From: Tetrapyrgos nigripes
Lineage: Eukaryota > Basidiomycota > Agaricomycetes > Agaricales > Campanellaceae
Length of the DNA stretch: 64,000 nucleotides
NCBI GenBank assembly: GCA_013368315.1
Contig: JAACJM010000034.1
Location: forward strand, 496,001-560,000
Reading direction: 5' to 3'
Shown here: positions 12,395 to 23,495 of the stretch, in pieces
Layout of the letters: each line of letters starts with the position of its first letter
Numbering within the stretch: the first letter of the stretch is position 1
Position numbers and translations under genes: made by a program
The notes under the pieces: model-generated
The model's input: only the letters and a program-made list of their open reading frames with translations
The model's database searches: none
Told to the model about the DNA's origin: nothing

Positions 12395-14101
12395 ATGTCG
12401 ATTGCATCTTGCACCCTCAGAACCATGCTCTGCGACAAATGTTCCGGAAAATTTTTCGTTCCTCGTTCATCTCTTGGTCCAGAATCCGAGATTCTCAGCC
12501 AACTTCGTTCACCCTCCCCTCTTTCATCATCCGACGTCCATCTTTTCTCCCAAAAAATCCTCGAGGCGGAAGGCGATGTGAAAGCTTATGAAGCTGAGGT
12601 TGCTCGCCTTATGTCCAAGATCACTACACTCACCTCCAAAGCCGGCATGCTCAGAAAGAACATCGGCGTAGCGCGCTCCCTACTTTCCCCGATTCGGAGA
12701 CTCCCCAGTGAAATCCTTTGCATCGTTTTTGGTCTTGCCACAATCCGTCCCAGATTTTCGCTCACCAGGGCTTACAAAAATCCACCTTTCCTATCCGTTT
12801 GCTCTCGTTGGCGGAATGTCGTGCTGTCTCACCCCTCCATCTGGTCATCATTCATAGTGGAGTATCCAAAGTCTATGGATGACGTGTACTACCCGGCCAA
12901 GAATATAAGGGCGTTGGAACTTCATCTTTCGCGCTCGAAGGCGTCCCCGTTGACGATTACGTTCCGATTTGTGGAGAAACCTTCCTCAGGAAATCTCTCT
13001 GCTAGTCCTGACATGACATCTGCGAACGAGTTGGAGGATCTATTGATTGCCCATTCATCTCGGTGGAAAGATCTAACTTTCCATGGCTCTTTGGTGTCGC
13101 CAGAGCTACGACTTTGCAAGCGGATTCAGAATGTGGAGATCCTGCCTTCCCTTACTCATCTGAGCAACTTATATGGCCTGCCGATCAGCGTATGGTCAGC
13201 CTTAGTTGCCAAATGTCCAGAATTGTTTAGCCTGGAAATATCCCCCTCAGCCGACGCATGCATGCAGCAAAGTTTCAATATCAGGAACCTCGTAACTCTG
13301 GTATTGAAGGATCAGAATCTCAATGGCACTCTCCGTATCGTGGAGCGATGCCCCAAATTACTCTCGTTGAAGTGTATTTTTGGGCATGCTCCTTTACTAC
13401 ACCCCGAGAATGTTCGTTCTCTAGCATGTCGGACTCTACCTCTTGTTGAAGATCTGGTGTTGGAACTCATAGGAGATCCCGCGAATCATTTACCTCCTCT
13501 CTTCATTTCCGGCCTCAGCATCCCGTCTCTGAAGTCGGTGACAATTCAAAAGGCTCCGCGAGCACAACGGAGTGGAGAGCCACCGGTTGACGCTCTGTCC
13601 CAGTTTTTCTCTCGTTCTCGGTGTATCCTCACGGCCCTCTCCTTGAGATCCATGATCATCTCAGATACAGACACCATTTCTCTTCTTCGACCGCTCATCC
13701 ACCTCACACATCTCACCGTTCATGAAATATGCAATCCGCCAGCTGAGACGGTTCAGACCCATCCACCCCTAATCACGACCCGCTTCCTGGACCGTCTTCA
13801 CACGTACAAAAGCTCTCATTCTGCCGATGACCTTATTGTATCCACAGTCCTCGTTCCCAGACTTCAGCACCTTGAGCTGAAAGCACCCCGGTCATCTTTT
13901 GACGACAGTGCCTTCGTCGAGATGGTTATGTCGCGTTGGCTTCCCGTGGAGGATTATGCGGGCTCGCCTTCCACCTCGGTATCTGGTGTAGAATGTCTCA
14001 AATCGGTGGACGTGCATGTAGTCGGTGGACGAGTGGACGTGGAGATTTGGAAACAGCTAGATATAGTAGGCGTCAGGGTTAGCTTGGAGGAAGAGGTTTA
14101 A
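12395..14101 (+). CDS. F-box-like / leucine-rich-repeat type protein
   Basis: A single-exon 568-aa protein of the expanded Agaricomycete F-box family, which are putative substrate receptors of SCF ubiquitin ligases. After a CxxC segment (MLCDKC) near residue 15 comes a heptad-like helix (about 45-90, EAEGDVKAYEAEVARLMSK). The F-box core LSPIRRLPSEILCIVF follows at about 98-115, and LSVCSRWRNVVLSHPSIWSS is the classic continuation. The C-terminal 400 residues contain irregular Leu-rich segments consistent with degenerate LRRs. The ATG at 12395 is used because the longer frame has only a TTG start. The substrate cannot be predicted. It is convergent with the CoA-transferase gene. Confidence 0.85.
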   Translation: MSIASCTLRTMLCDKCSGKFFVPRSSLGPESEILSQLRSPSPLSSSDVHLFSQKILEAEGDVKAYEAEVARLMSKITTLTSKAGMLRKNIGVARSLLSPIRRLPSEILCIVFGLATIRPRFSLTRAYKNPPFLSVCSRWRNVVLSHPSIWSSFIVEYPKSMDDVYYPAKNIRALELHLSRSKASPLTITFRFVEKPSSGNLSASPDMTSANELEDLLIAHSSRWKDLTFHGSLVSPELRLCKRIQNVEILPSLTHLSNLYGLPISVWSALVAKCPELFSLEISPSADACMQQSFNIRNLVTLVLKDQNLNGTLRIVERCPKLLSLKCIFGHAPLLHPENVRSLACRTLPLVEDLVLELIGDPANHLPPLFISGLSIPSLKSVTIQKAPRAQRSGEPPVDALSQFFSRSRCILTALSLRSMIISDTDTISLLRPLIHLTHLTVHEICNPPAETVQTHPPLITTRFLDRLHTYKSSHSADDLIVSTVLVPRLQHLELKAPRSSFDDSAFVEMVMSRWLPVEDYAGSPSTSVSGVECLKSVDVHVVGGRVDVEIWKQLDIVGVRVSLEEEV

Positions 14102-14412
14102 CCATATATTAACATGACTGGAATGTCGTCCGCTGTACCCATACAAGAATCAAAAAGCAAATGCCATTCAGGATCATTAGTAGTACATTAGCAATTATAG
14201 AGAAAACATATACATAAGCAAACCGTACAGCGAACAGACAGTCAGACGAAAAAGCGTCAAACTATCTCTATGTAGGTCGTGGTATCATCCGTCCACGACC
14301 CGAGGATGTCCTTTCCATCCAGTCCAGTATCCTCTACTTGCGACCCATTTACCTGATTCAGACCTCGCCGAGACAAAGTCCGAAACCAAGCAACAAACCA
14401 CCAACAGATTAT

Positions 14413-16281
14413 TCACCCAATAATCCCGTCCCTCCTCAACCTCACAACCTCTTGCTCACTCAACCCCAAATAACCTTCTCCCATCATAACCTCGTCAGTA
14501 TGAGCTCCCAGTTCAGGTCCAGCCCACAAAGGTTCATGCAAATCGTTCTCTGCTTGAGATGACGATGACGCAGACGCAGACGTCGACGAGGTCGAAGTGG
14601 AAGAAGAAGGATACGAAAGTACAGGGAATGTTCCCGTCATTTTCAAATTCCACCCATCTGCCTCTCCTCCTCCATCAACACCCGTCCCATCAATCCCAAG
14701 GCCAGATCCTATATGCGGGGCTGCACCATTCTCATTTACCCCTTTGCCATTGCCATTGCCATTCGCGCTCTTCGGCCCAGGAACCCAAACCTCCCTAACC
14801 GCACCTCTCCCCACCACCTGCTCACTCTCCACAATGTCCTTCACACTCACCACCCTACCCACCGGTACCCCAGCCTCATTCATCCGATCTAGCACCTCCT
14901 GCGCCGTTCTCTTCTTCGTCCAGGAGCTAATAGCGTCCTCGATATCCTTTTGTCTTTGTACTCGATGGTGATTATGTAGAAATTGAGGCCCAGTAAGATC
15001 TGAACGGTCGATGGTATGCATAAGCCGGTTGTAGATGGTGTCGCCGTTGGCGCCGATGACGATGTAGTCGTAGGTTGTTGAGTCTGAGTCTGAGGAGGAT
15101 GAAGAGGAAGGGGAAGATTCGTCGGGAAGACAAGGATATGCGTTTGTAGGGACGATGCCTGTGACGGAGGAACCGGATGGACCGCGTATTTTGCCCTTGC
15201 GGTCGTATTCAGGGACGATGCCTTCCATGAGGTTAAGCATACTGATTAGACGTCAGTAATTAGCAAGAGAGAACAAAAAAGTGACCTGGCATACCTCTCG
15301 AGAATACTGACATCAACAGTCATACCCTTTCCTCCGTTTTTCTCTCTTTTACGGGCCAGCAAAGCTAGAACAGTCCCGAAAGCTGCGTGTAAACCCGCTA
15401 CAGAGTCGCCAAGCGAAATGTTGGGACGGACGGGTGGACCAGAAAGACCTCCTGTAGCTGGGTCCGGGAAGGCATTGATGTATCTGGGCAGACGAAGTCA
15501 GGTTGCGTTGTCTTCACCATAGAAGAGAAGAAGGACGAAGAAGAGACTCACCTAAACCCACTCTCAGCTTCACATACACTCGCATACCCTGGTCTAGGAG
15601 CCCAAGGGCCTGTTTGTCCGTACCCGGATACACGGGTGAAGATTAGAGAGGGATTGTACGGGTGGAGATTTGCTGGGCCCAAGTTCCATTTTTCGAGGGT
15701 TCCGGGTTTAAAATTTTCGATGAGGACGTCAGATTGGATAGCGAGGCGTTTGACTAGTCTTTAGAGATTGATCGAAAAAAAAAGGGGATTATTGGTGTCA
15801 ATAGTCATGAAGACGGACGAAGACAGCTGAGACAACTCACTCTCTACCCTCCTCCTTTCGCAAATCAATCGCGACACTCTTTTTATTTCTCGCGATACTT
15901 CTGAACCAAGGGCTTGTCCCGTCCACGTCCAACTCTCTCCAAACGCGTAGTGGGTCCCCGACATTAGGTGGCTCTACTTTGATGACTTCTGCGCCGAATT
16001 GGCTGAAAGTGAGGTTGAGCCAAACATAAAACTTGACGCAAAGGTGCAGCAACTTACCCAAGCAGCTGCCCTGCAAAAGGCCCTGCTATTAGCTGGCCCA
16101 TCTCCAGGACACGTATTCCAGATAACGGGAGGTCATCTCTTGATTTTGAGGTTGGGCTTGTAGCAAATGAGTTTGGAAGAGTGGTTGAGCTAGATGTAAG
16201 GTATGTTGGTGGCTGTAATGAGCAAAGAAATAAGCGACTCACAAACATGCTATCCGCCCAGTGCCCTTTGACCTCGTCCAT
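14413..16281 (-). CDS. Family III CoA-transferase (CaiB/BaiF), probably mitochondrial
   Basis: Transfers CoA between acyl-CoA and a free carboxylate. The relatives are formyl-CoA:oxalate CoA-transferase and succinate-hydroxymethylglutarate CoA-transferase, but the substrate cannot be fixed here. Five exons (complement 16058-16281, 15841-16002, 15552-15758, 15295-15483, 14413-15241) give 536 aa. Family motifs in order: GIRVLEMGQLIAGPFAGQLLG, FGAEVIKVEPP, SIARNKKSVAIDLR, DVLIENFKPGTLEKW, RVSGYGQTGPWA, and ISLGDSVAGLHAAFG with the conserved Asp expected to form the glutamyl/aspartyl-CoA intermediate. A second Met at 16248 (MFVSRLFLCSLQ) would give a 525-aa form whose N-terminus looks like a mitochondrial presequence; it may be the true start. 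Ser-rich and Gly/Asn-rich insertions break the C-terminal domain. Confidence 0.9.
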
Positions 16282-17340
16282 ATCCTCCTCGTCACTGCAC
16301 CAGAAGTCCTCAAAAAGTGGTTGTGCATGGTTCAGAACAACGTCTTCTTGGCTCTGGGTCTATATTTCTATTCCGGCCTTCTAGGCGTGTTTTACGCGTC
16401 TTCAGGAAGAGAGACAAGTCAGAGAAGAAAGTCAAGTAAAAATAGGCGTTACTCGTTACGACCGCTCCTCGTTTTATAAGTATGCTCCGTACGACCGAGA
16501 ATCCGAGACCCGAATGCTCGATGTCATTCAGGTCTTCGGACCATTCGGCTTTGACATCGTCTCTCGGACATAAATACGCTGTGGTGTACGTATCTCTAGC
16601 GGGACGATCCCGATTCCCAGCAGAACGGGTGGAATGATGATGTCAGAGAACAAAAAACCGGAATCCGATGTTCTTCCCTCGTTTCTCTCCATTGTTTTTG
16701 GACCTTTGGTTGAAGACGGAGTCGCTAGAGTGCAGGTCGGGAAGGAAAGCCGACAGGTTTCAGCGCAGTGGGGCTGGGCCCATCAATACGGGTGGAGACT
16801 GTAACATTTATTCGGATCATTGGGCGCTGGGCCCGTGCCTGTTTGGTAAACCTGGGGGAGCAATGGGGGAGAAACCGAATACATCCGATACAGATATAAG
16901 TCGGACTGCGAGCCCGACACATTCTCCGTCATAATCGTCGACACATTCCAAACCTCGCTTCTCTACCCAAAACAATTGGCCCAGACCTCTACGAGCACCT
17001 AGACTGTGAGCTCATATATACTGATGAGATCATGACGGGAGAAGAGTTAGAAGGTTGAGGAGTTTTAGGTGAGTCATCAGTTGGTGCTTTGTACATTGCC
17101 TCCGCGTCTCAAAAGGCCCGAACGATGGTTATAGGTCACGACTTGGAGTATATCTAGAGTTCTGGAACAGATATTCTCTTCGCGCCGTAGTCAGCAGTGT
17201 ACGAGTCCAAAATGTCTGCAAAAAAAGGGTTTAAATCAAGAATCTAAGTATGGAGTCTGAGAATGTCGACAATAATACGGCTCGCAGACGAAACTCTTTG
17301 ATGCAGCTATACTTCCAGCTTTCGACTCTAAACTGCAAGA
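16282..17340. other. Intergenic region
   Basis: About 1 kb upstream of the CoA-transferase gene and downstream of the disrupted RNase copy. Nothing beyond short chance frames is visible. Confidence 0.6.
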
Positions 17341-17451
17341 TTACTGACCCACATACATATTGCAATCCCGAAGCTGATTGCCCCCGAGAGTGAGATCCCA
17401 TGGCGCAATAATAGACAGTAGCCTGCCCATTCCATCCGTTTTTCAAGTAAT

Positions 17452-18677
17452 AGGGAGTACTAGCAACACATCAGAAAACGTTTTTTTTTCAGCGAAAGCT
17501 CGGCTAGGTTCTGACGCTCGGCAAATTTCTGGCTGGCGTGAAAATCCTCCCACGTCCGTAGTAGGGTTTCCTCTCAACCTCGTCGTTGCGTCGTCGCCAC
17601 CCACATTGGTCCCACTCTTCCTTTTTACTCTGTGCGCTGTGGCTAACACCTGGCACAATTACCATTACACTCATTCAAATATCCACTCGCTGAACGGCCT
17701 CATGTCAGAGTCCAGATGAAGGAGATGTGGGCCACCACTGCGTGTGGCAATGACGAGGCCCAAAGGAAAGGAAGTAATTGGCAAGTGCTAAATGAGCACT
17801 GTCAACTGTTCGGTTCTGGATTCCAAGTTGGAAATTAGTAAGAAAATCTCGAGAAAATCGTATATCTAACTTGCATAGCCATGCACGGAAGCCTCAGGTT
17901 ATCAGAACAAGTCCCTAAAGGACCTCGTAACACTGTAACCCTCATGGATGGTGAGCAGCGATGAGCAAGTGTACAGGATGATGGACGTCAAATGGGCGTT
18001 GCAGACCGCACGTTTTTGCGGCAACAGCTGGTGACCGATGATGAAATGGCACCAGTAATGAAGAAACGGCATACCGGCATGGCCGGAGCTTGCCGACTGA
18101 ATAGGAGACGCATCGAGCATAGCCACACGCAGGAGCGCCAGGTTATAAGAACAAGACCCTAACTGATGAATGGATCTGGAATGTCCAACACTTTCACTAG
18201 CCTCATAAGCTGAGTCTGAGAAAAGCGAAAGCGCCAGAATCCTGCTCGTCAACCGAGGACAGCCGTTCCCAAGTTATCCGGTCACCAGAAGGTGTTTGGC
18301 GTGGTTTGGAGAGCCGACTGATTGAAGATAGGAATAAAAGATCGTCTTCATCGTCATCGCCGTCGTCAAAGAGTAGTGGATTGAATTCTAATGGCCTGTC
18401 TACCAGGGCTTTCAGAGTTATGGCCTGGTTTACGCTCGGCTGACCAGAATCCATTGAGAGAATATTGTCACTGGTCGGCTGTTTAATTTCAGCGAAAACT
18501 CGGCTAAATTCTGACGCGATAGATAGATAGATAGGATACACCGCTCCGGAAAAGGGTTCTCCGATGTGGGGGTACTCTCCGTCGAACCACGGACTGGTTC
18601 AATGGGGCAAGCAACAGCCAAATAGGGGCAAGCGCTACGACGCTTATTAGTTTTCTGACGTGTTGCTAATACTCCCT
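17452..18677. mobile_element. 1,226-bp TIR element inserted in the RNase pseudogene
   Basis: The ends are inverted copies: AGGGAGTACTAGCAACACAT at the left and AGGGAGTATTAGCAACACGT on the opposite strand at the right, about 27 of 29 bases identical. A 3-bp direct duplication AAT flanks it (17449-17451 and 18678-18680), and the RNase reading frame is continuous if the element and one AAT are ignored. A 3-bp target duplication suggests PIF/Harbinger-like ancestry, but AAT is not the usual TWA. The interior has no transposase I can recognise; a 112-aa minus-strand frame (18203-18541) with an Asp-rich run is unassigned. It is probably non-autonomous. Confidence 0.8.
17874..18163. repeat. Internal 45-bp direct repeat of the TIR element
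   Basis: GCATAGCCATGCACGGAAGC at 17874 and GCATAGCCACACGCAGGAGC at 18117 begin diverged 45-bp repeats that share CAGGTTAT.AGAACAAG. They lie inside the TIR element. Confidence 0.65.
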
Positions 18678-18830
18678 AATCCATCATGTCTTGGTCGATG
18701 CCTTCGAAAAAGGAGAGTCAGGTCTCAACTTATGTGCTGCGAGTCTAGGTGAGACACCTGCGGTACATAACGCGTTCTAGACTTACTCTGCTTTTTGACT
18801 GCTTTTATATGTAGTCTTCAGAATGAGTAT

Positions 18831-19605
18831 TCTGCACTGGTAGGTCCTGCAGCGCGGATGTACATATGGGGTCGGTAAGAATGCAGATGCAAATCTAAGT
18901 TGGTCAAAGCCTTGACTGAACACGGTGGAGATGGCGTCCGTAACATCCGAGTGTGAACCCCGGCCCACCTTCAGTTGACACTATGTCCAAACCAATATAC
19001 CAGCCCTACATAGCTGACTGTATTACATAGTATTAGCTGGTTGACCGGGATCAATATAATAACAATAGCGTTCCCGTTCCGTCTCTTTTCATTGAAGTTG
19101 TATCATTCGAAGCCGCAGATAAAGCAGGACGACGAGCTATGGATGATGGCGGAGAGTAGGTTGAAAGATCTGGATAATTTCCGTGGAGCTCTGCAAAAGC
19201 TGAAACGGGCCCATGTATTGCGGAGCTGAATTTGATTCACTTAGGCTACATGCCAGGACCAGTCCAACTGTATAGCAGGATCATCGATCCCAGTACCAGT
19301 GAGAGTCGTCGCTGGAAGTCGCTCCTACTATTACTTATACGTCTCCGTTGATTACGTTGGGGGTAAGTACCATATCTTTTTACTTTGTCTCATTTTATTT
19401 TTCGCTTTGGCTTTGGAATAACATGACCTCGCTTGCTTTCTTTGGGTTCTTAAATCTTAGGAGAAGTGCAATTATTTTACGAGATCCAACAGGTCTGCAT
19501 GATGCGTGATTGGCAGAGCACCTTGCAGAGTAGAAGAAAAAGGTAACTGAGGAATGTAACCAAGGATGTGCAGATAATAGTACATTTTATTGTTGCGAAT
19601 TTAGT
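18831..19605. other. Intergenic region
   Basis: About 0.8 kb with only short chance frames. It lies between the remnant RNase promoter and the 3' end of the EthD-like gene. Confidence 0.6.
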
Positions 19606-20461
19606 TTACGCAGCTTCTACGTGGAGATTTCCTTGACCGACACCAGGATATGCGCGATACAGGCTCCAAACTCGTATTTCTGCGATAGAGACCTTGGGGA
19701 GATTGTTCGTGCTCCCGGCAAGCTGCTTGGCGTATGACTCTGCTGATTCGGCTGTAAGAAATTCTAGTAGCATATAATGAAAGAATGAGCGGAATGAGCG
19801 GAATGAGCACAAAAAGAAATACGAGGACATACCCTGGACCGCGAAGTATATGGGTACCTTCTGAGCTTCAGGACCCTCGGAGATACCCAGCCCCGTCTTG
19901 AGAGAATCTATCACTTTAAATGTCCTCGTCCTCACCCATCCTTCCGTCTTCTTCGACTCTGTCACACTCGTTTCCGCCCACTCTTTCGCAACCTTTTCAC
20001 TCTCTGCATCTCCATCCCATGCTATCCCGTGCGTCACCAGGTACTTCGTTGGATTCTCTGACTTTAACGAAGACGAGAGAGAAGACTCGCCTGAGTCTGT
20101 ATGGCCTTCACAGGTACGTCTGTCAAGTAATTCAAGCTTCTTGACCAGGGCAGCTTCTCGAGGAGAACGGTTTGCGCGTAGACGAGTGTATGATTCATGC
20201 GAGAAGGTCGCGGTATTGTCTATATCATATAGAGCGACCCATGCAGGAGTTTTGGAATCGGAAGCAGAGTAGCGAGCACCAGAGAGGAAGGAACTGAGGT
20301 GGTTAAGTCGGAGAGGGACGTGTTCGTTGTTGTACCAATCTAGAGAGCAGAACTTAAGTGTTTTGGCCCGGGTAAGCGAATACGAAAAAGAAACCTTGAA
20401 ATTCGTGCAAAGACACTTCTTTGCCTGGCTCTGAGTAAACGATGAGGAATCCAGGAGCCAT
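19606..20461 (-). CDS. EthD-like / dimeric alpha-beta barrel protein, 239 aa
   Basis: Three exons (complement 20395-20461, 19833-20339, 19606-19751) encode 239 aa. The ATG at 20461 starts MAPGFLIVYSEPGKEVSLHE, and splicing gives FQDWYNNEHVPLR, the N-terminal signature of fungal EthD-like proteins, followed by PAWVALYDID. A second ferredoxin-like half follows (WVRTRTFKVIDS, then a C-terminal VSIAEIRVWSLYRAYPGVGQ). The dimeric alpha-beta barrel fold is common in small enzymes that bind hydrophobic or quinone-type ligands, but no substrate can be named. An alternative unspliced frame running to 20508 is rejected because it replaces the conserved N-terminus with unrelated sequence. Confidence 0.8.
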
Positions 20462-21818
20462 ACTTCAAGCTCGTCGCTTCTATGACGGTATCGATTACTT
20501 AAAGGCACGGAAATACCCTCCTCCGGTTCCCACGATGCTTTCTCTGCCCTCTACTTATGACATGTCCTCCTTCTCCTTCTAGCCCTCCTCCAGCGTTCAC
20601 TCGAGCGCTACAGGACGCGTATATGGATTCTATGTTAGGACTACTACAGTTCCAAGTATATCCTGCTTGATGTGGCGTTTTATGGAAGCCAACACAGCAC
20701 AGTAATTGTGATCCACGACAACCTTCCGCAAACTTGTTGTTTCTTTTCACCCCACTGTCTCCATGTCCTCTGCCACTCCCGCCGAACGTCTACTCCTGTC
20801 TACTGCTGAAATGTTGACGAGGTGATGAATGAGAGAAGAGAGAGTCAAATACTGTAAGTTGCGTCGGTGAGAGAAAATCTCAGTCAGTAATCATGCCTTC
20901 TGAGTCGAGCCTTGTCCTGGAAATGTAATTTCGCCAAGACAAGCTGGATACAGCCCCTCGACGTATAGGGGGGGAGGGGGGGGGTCATGAAGTGTTTGTT
21001 TGAGGGATTTTAGCTACTTACGGAGTATAAATACGGTAGTTACATAGGCTGTATCTTTACTCGTTTGCCTCTCAAGGTACCAATACGAGGTCAAACATTC
21101 TTTTCTCTCGCTTTTCGCGCCACAGCGTATCTCAACAAGTGGCCTTGATATCTGGTTCCAGTACGCATCATAACATGTTTCGCCTTCCTCGCTCTTGTTC
21201 AAATCTATTGCTACCGCTCAAACTAAGTAACCTAAATAATCTCGAGAAGCTGCAGTAGCGATTCTCGGATTTCTACACTCTCGCGTCCTTGGGGATACAT
21301 GTACCAGGTATAACCGCGGAATTTCATTTCACTGTGGACAGGAAAGGAAGTTGTGAGAATGACTGGCAGTGCTAGGCGGATGGAGGAAAGACTGAAGGCA
21401 ACGGTTGGTCCAAGAGTAGTGCATTGTGAGGTTTTCGTTGGACATGATTATGTATATGATGAATCATCTTGTTTACAAGATGGTTTTACCCAAGTTTTAC
21501 CCGGCAAAAGGATGTCAGGGAGGGTGAGCGCTAGGCACGAAGCGTAAGGATCCAATGACGTTGCCAAAATTAATATTTCCGAGTCGCACGTGCACGTGAG
21601 CACCTGCAATCGTGTCGCGACACGTCCGACGCGTGTTGCGATCAGAGGCAGGGGCACTTGAGACTGGCTTGGGGTACTGTACGGAAGTGTTTCGATGTTT
21701 TATGATGCGTAACTTTTCAGTGTAAATATATTATAATAAATAAATAGTAACTTGGACTTTACAACTTGAAGAAGCTGAAGTTTTGGACTAAGCCCTAGGT
21801 TTCTTCTACTTAGACGAC
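20462..21818. other. Intergenic region with a G-run
   Basis: About 1.35 kb between the EthD-like gene start and the OYE stop. It includes a G7-A-G9 run at 20968-20984 that could form a G-quadruplex or be a slippage-prone tract. No gene seen. Confidence 0.6.
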
Positions 21819-23495
21819 TCAATTAATCACAGCGAAGGGATAATCTGTATATCCCTTAGACAACTCCTCTTTACTCGCAACACCTCCGTCACTCGCAGCC
21901 GAACGATACACCGTCATCCAATCAAGATTATTCAAAGGAACTCCATGTTGAATTCGTTTGGGGAAGTCTGGGTTTGCGATGAAAGAACGGCCGAATAATA
22001 CGCCATCTAATTTTCCAGAAGCTATATTTTCTGCAGCTTCTTCAACGGTGTAATTGAAATTTCCGAAAACCTTGGCGTTTTTAATGAGAGGCCCCCAGGT
22101 TTGAATCACGTCGTGTGACGTGCCGCGGAGTTTGCCTACATCCCAAGAGTCAGAAACATTGGTAAAGTGGTAAAGATGGAGGTGTCCATGGGAGATCTGA
22201 CCGTCTATTGTTTCATCGAAGGATACTTCGTATCTCTGAAACACCATATACGCGAGACCTAATTTGTCCGCTTCCTTGATGAAATAGGTGAACGTTTCGA
22301 GTGTATCTTCGACAGGCATTCTTTCAAGAAAAGCATCAGTTACCCAGTAAACAGAGCATACTAAATCCATGACTGACCCAACATCGTTATATCCTCCAGT
22401 AGGAGTCAACTTGATACCCACGCGACCAGGGCCAAAGACTGAGGTGACTGCTTTGAGGACTTCTAACCCAAATCGAGCTCTATTCTCCACAGATCCTCCC
22501 CATTCGTCACTGCGTTTGTTGACAGTGTTGTCGAGGAACTGGTGAATCAACCACCCTCCTCCTGCATGGACTGGTCGATGGTATAGCGAGTCATTAGTAT
22601 TGATGAATGCCAACTAAATAATGATACTAGTACTCACCCTCAATCCCGTCCAACCCAGCTTTCTTCGCATTAATGGCTGCATGTCTGAATTCTCCAATGA
22701 ACTTTCTAGGATTATTGATCTCTACTGGCTGAATAGAAAGCGCGTCAGTCACCTCATTTTCGAAACTCAGACTATACATGTACGTTAAAGACTTACCATA
22801 GACGGCCCAGGCTGACCTGGCAAGAAACGAAACCTGCTGGTACCACCAGGCCGTACAGCGATTGGTGAAGGTGCGTAGACCGGCTACGTAGTAGATATTT
22901 CAGTTTCTATTCGAATGCAGCATTCCACTGGCAATACTACCTACCTCTCCGGAAGCAATCTGCTCCGGTGCATCGATATGAGCAACTCTTCCAACTAGAA
23001 GGGACAAGCACGCTTGAACATATGCATCGAAACTCAAATTTGACCAGCCCTAACTCACTATGAATAATCTGCGCATAGATATACGATCCTTCTTCGTGAA
23101 CAGCGTCGGCGACCTTCTTCCACGCGCGAACATGCTCTTCGGACCATATACCAGGCGCATACGGCCATGGCGAGCTGTGAAAGAGGAATAAGAACGGGAA
23201 TTTGAACTCTACATCAGATACTGTGGCGCGCTCGTATCGTCTAAAGTCAGACTCACCCTGACTGAGTAATAAGAGCCCCCTCCGAAACGATGAGTGCAGC
23301 TCCTCCTTTGGCTCGCTGGCGGTAATACTCCACTGCGAGATCGGTAGGAACATTGCCAGGGACATTTCTGTCCCTCGTGAGTGCGGCCATGAAGAATTTG
23401 TTTCGAAGGGTAAGTGGTCCGAGTTGCATCGGCTTGAAAAGCACGGATAGGTCGACCCCGCCTTTGGGCTGGCTTTCAAGTTGGGTAGGAAACAT
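21819..23495 (-). CDS. Old yellow enzyme-type NADH:flavin oxidoreductase
   Basis: FMN-dependent ene-reductase family member, cytosolic. Eight exons (complement 23257-23495, 23059-23174, 22945-22994, 22797-22883, 22638-22728, 22378-22570, 22202-22320, 21819-22135) join in phase to 403 aa. Motifs in order: FKPMQLGPLTLRN, AALTRDR, EYYRQRAKGGAALIVSEG, IGRVAH, HAAINAKKAGLDGIEVHA, KRSDEWGGSVENRARFGLEVL, VGIKLTPTGGYND, KLDGVLFGRSFIANPDFPKR. It differs from canonical OYE at the active site: H196 is kept, but the Asn three residues later is Gly199 and the proton-donor Tyr position is Trp201 (VHAGGGWLIHQF). The ATG at 23495 is chosen because an upstream ATG (23573) reads through a spliceable leader. 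A decayed partial copy lies at 26637-27383. Confidence 0.9.

Larger units (their letters stand above)
17341..18830 (-). pseudogene. Disrupted RNase T1-like paralogue
   Basis: A second copy of the 10738-11619 RNase gene in opposite orientation. The last exon is recognisable: 18681-18701 matches the start of exon 6, and 17341-17448 matches its remainder, including GWNGQATVYYCAMG, the catalytic-type His in GSHS and NQLRDCNMYVGQ before the stop. The two halves are separated by the 1.2-kb TIR element. A single-base shift also lies between GSHSR and NQLRDC. Upstream, an intron-5-like stretch leads almost directly to a TATA block like that of the intact gene, so exons 1-5 were lost by deletion. Three independent lesions make it non-functional. 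Confidence 0.82.

Noticed and set aside
20462..20508. Longer unspliced start for the EthD-like protein
   Set aside because: The spliced ATG at 20461 gives the conserved FQDWYNNEHVPLR start; the longer frame does not.
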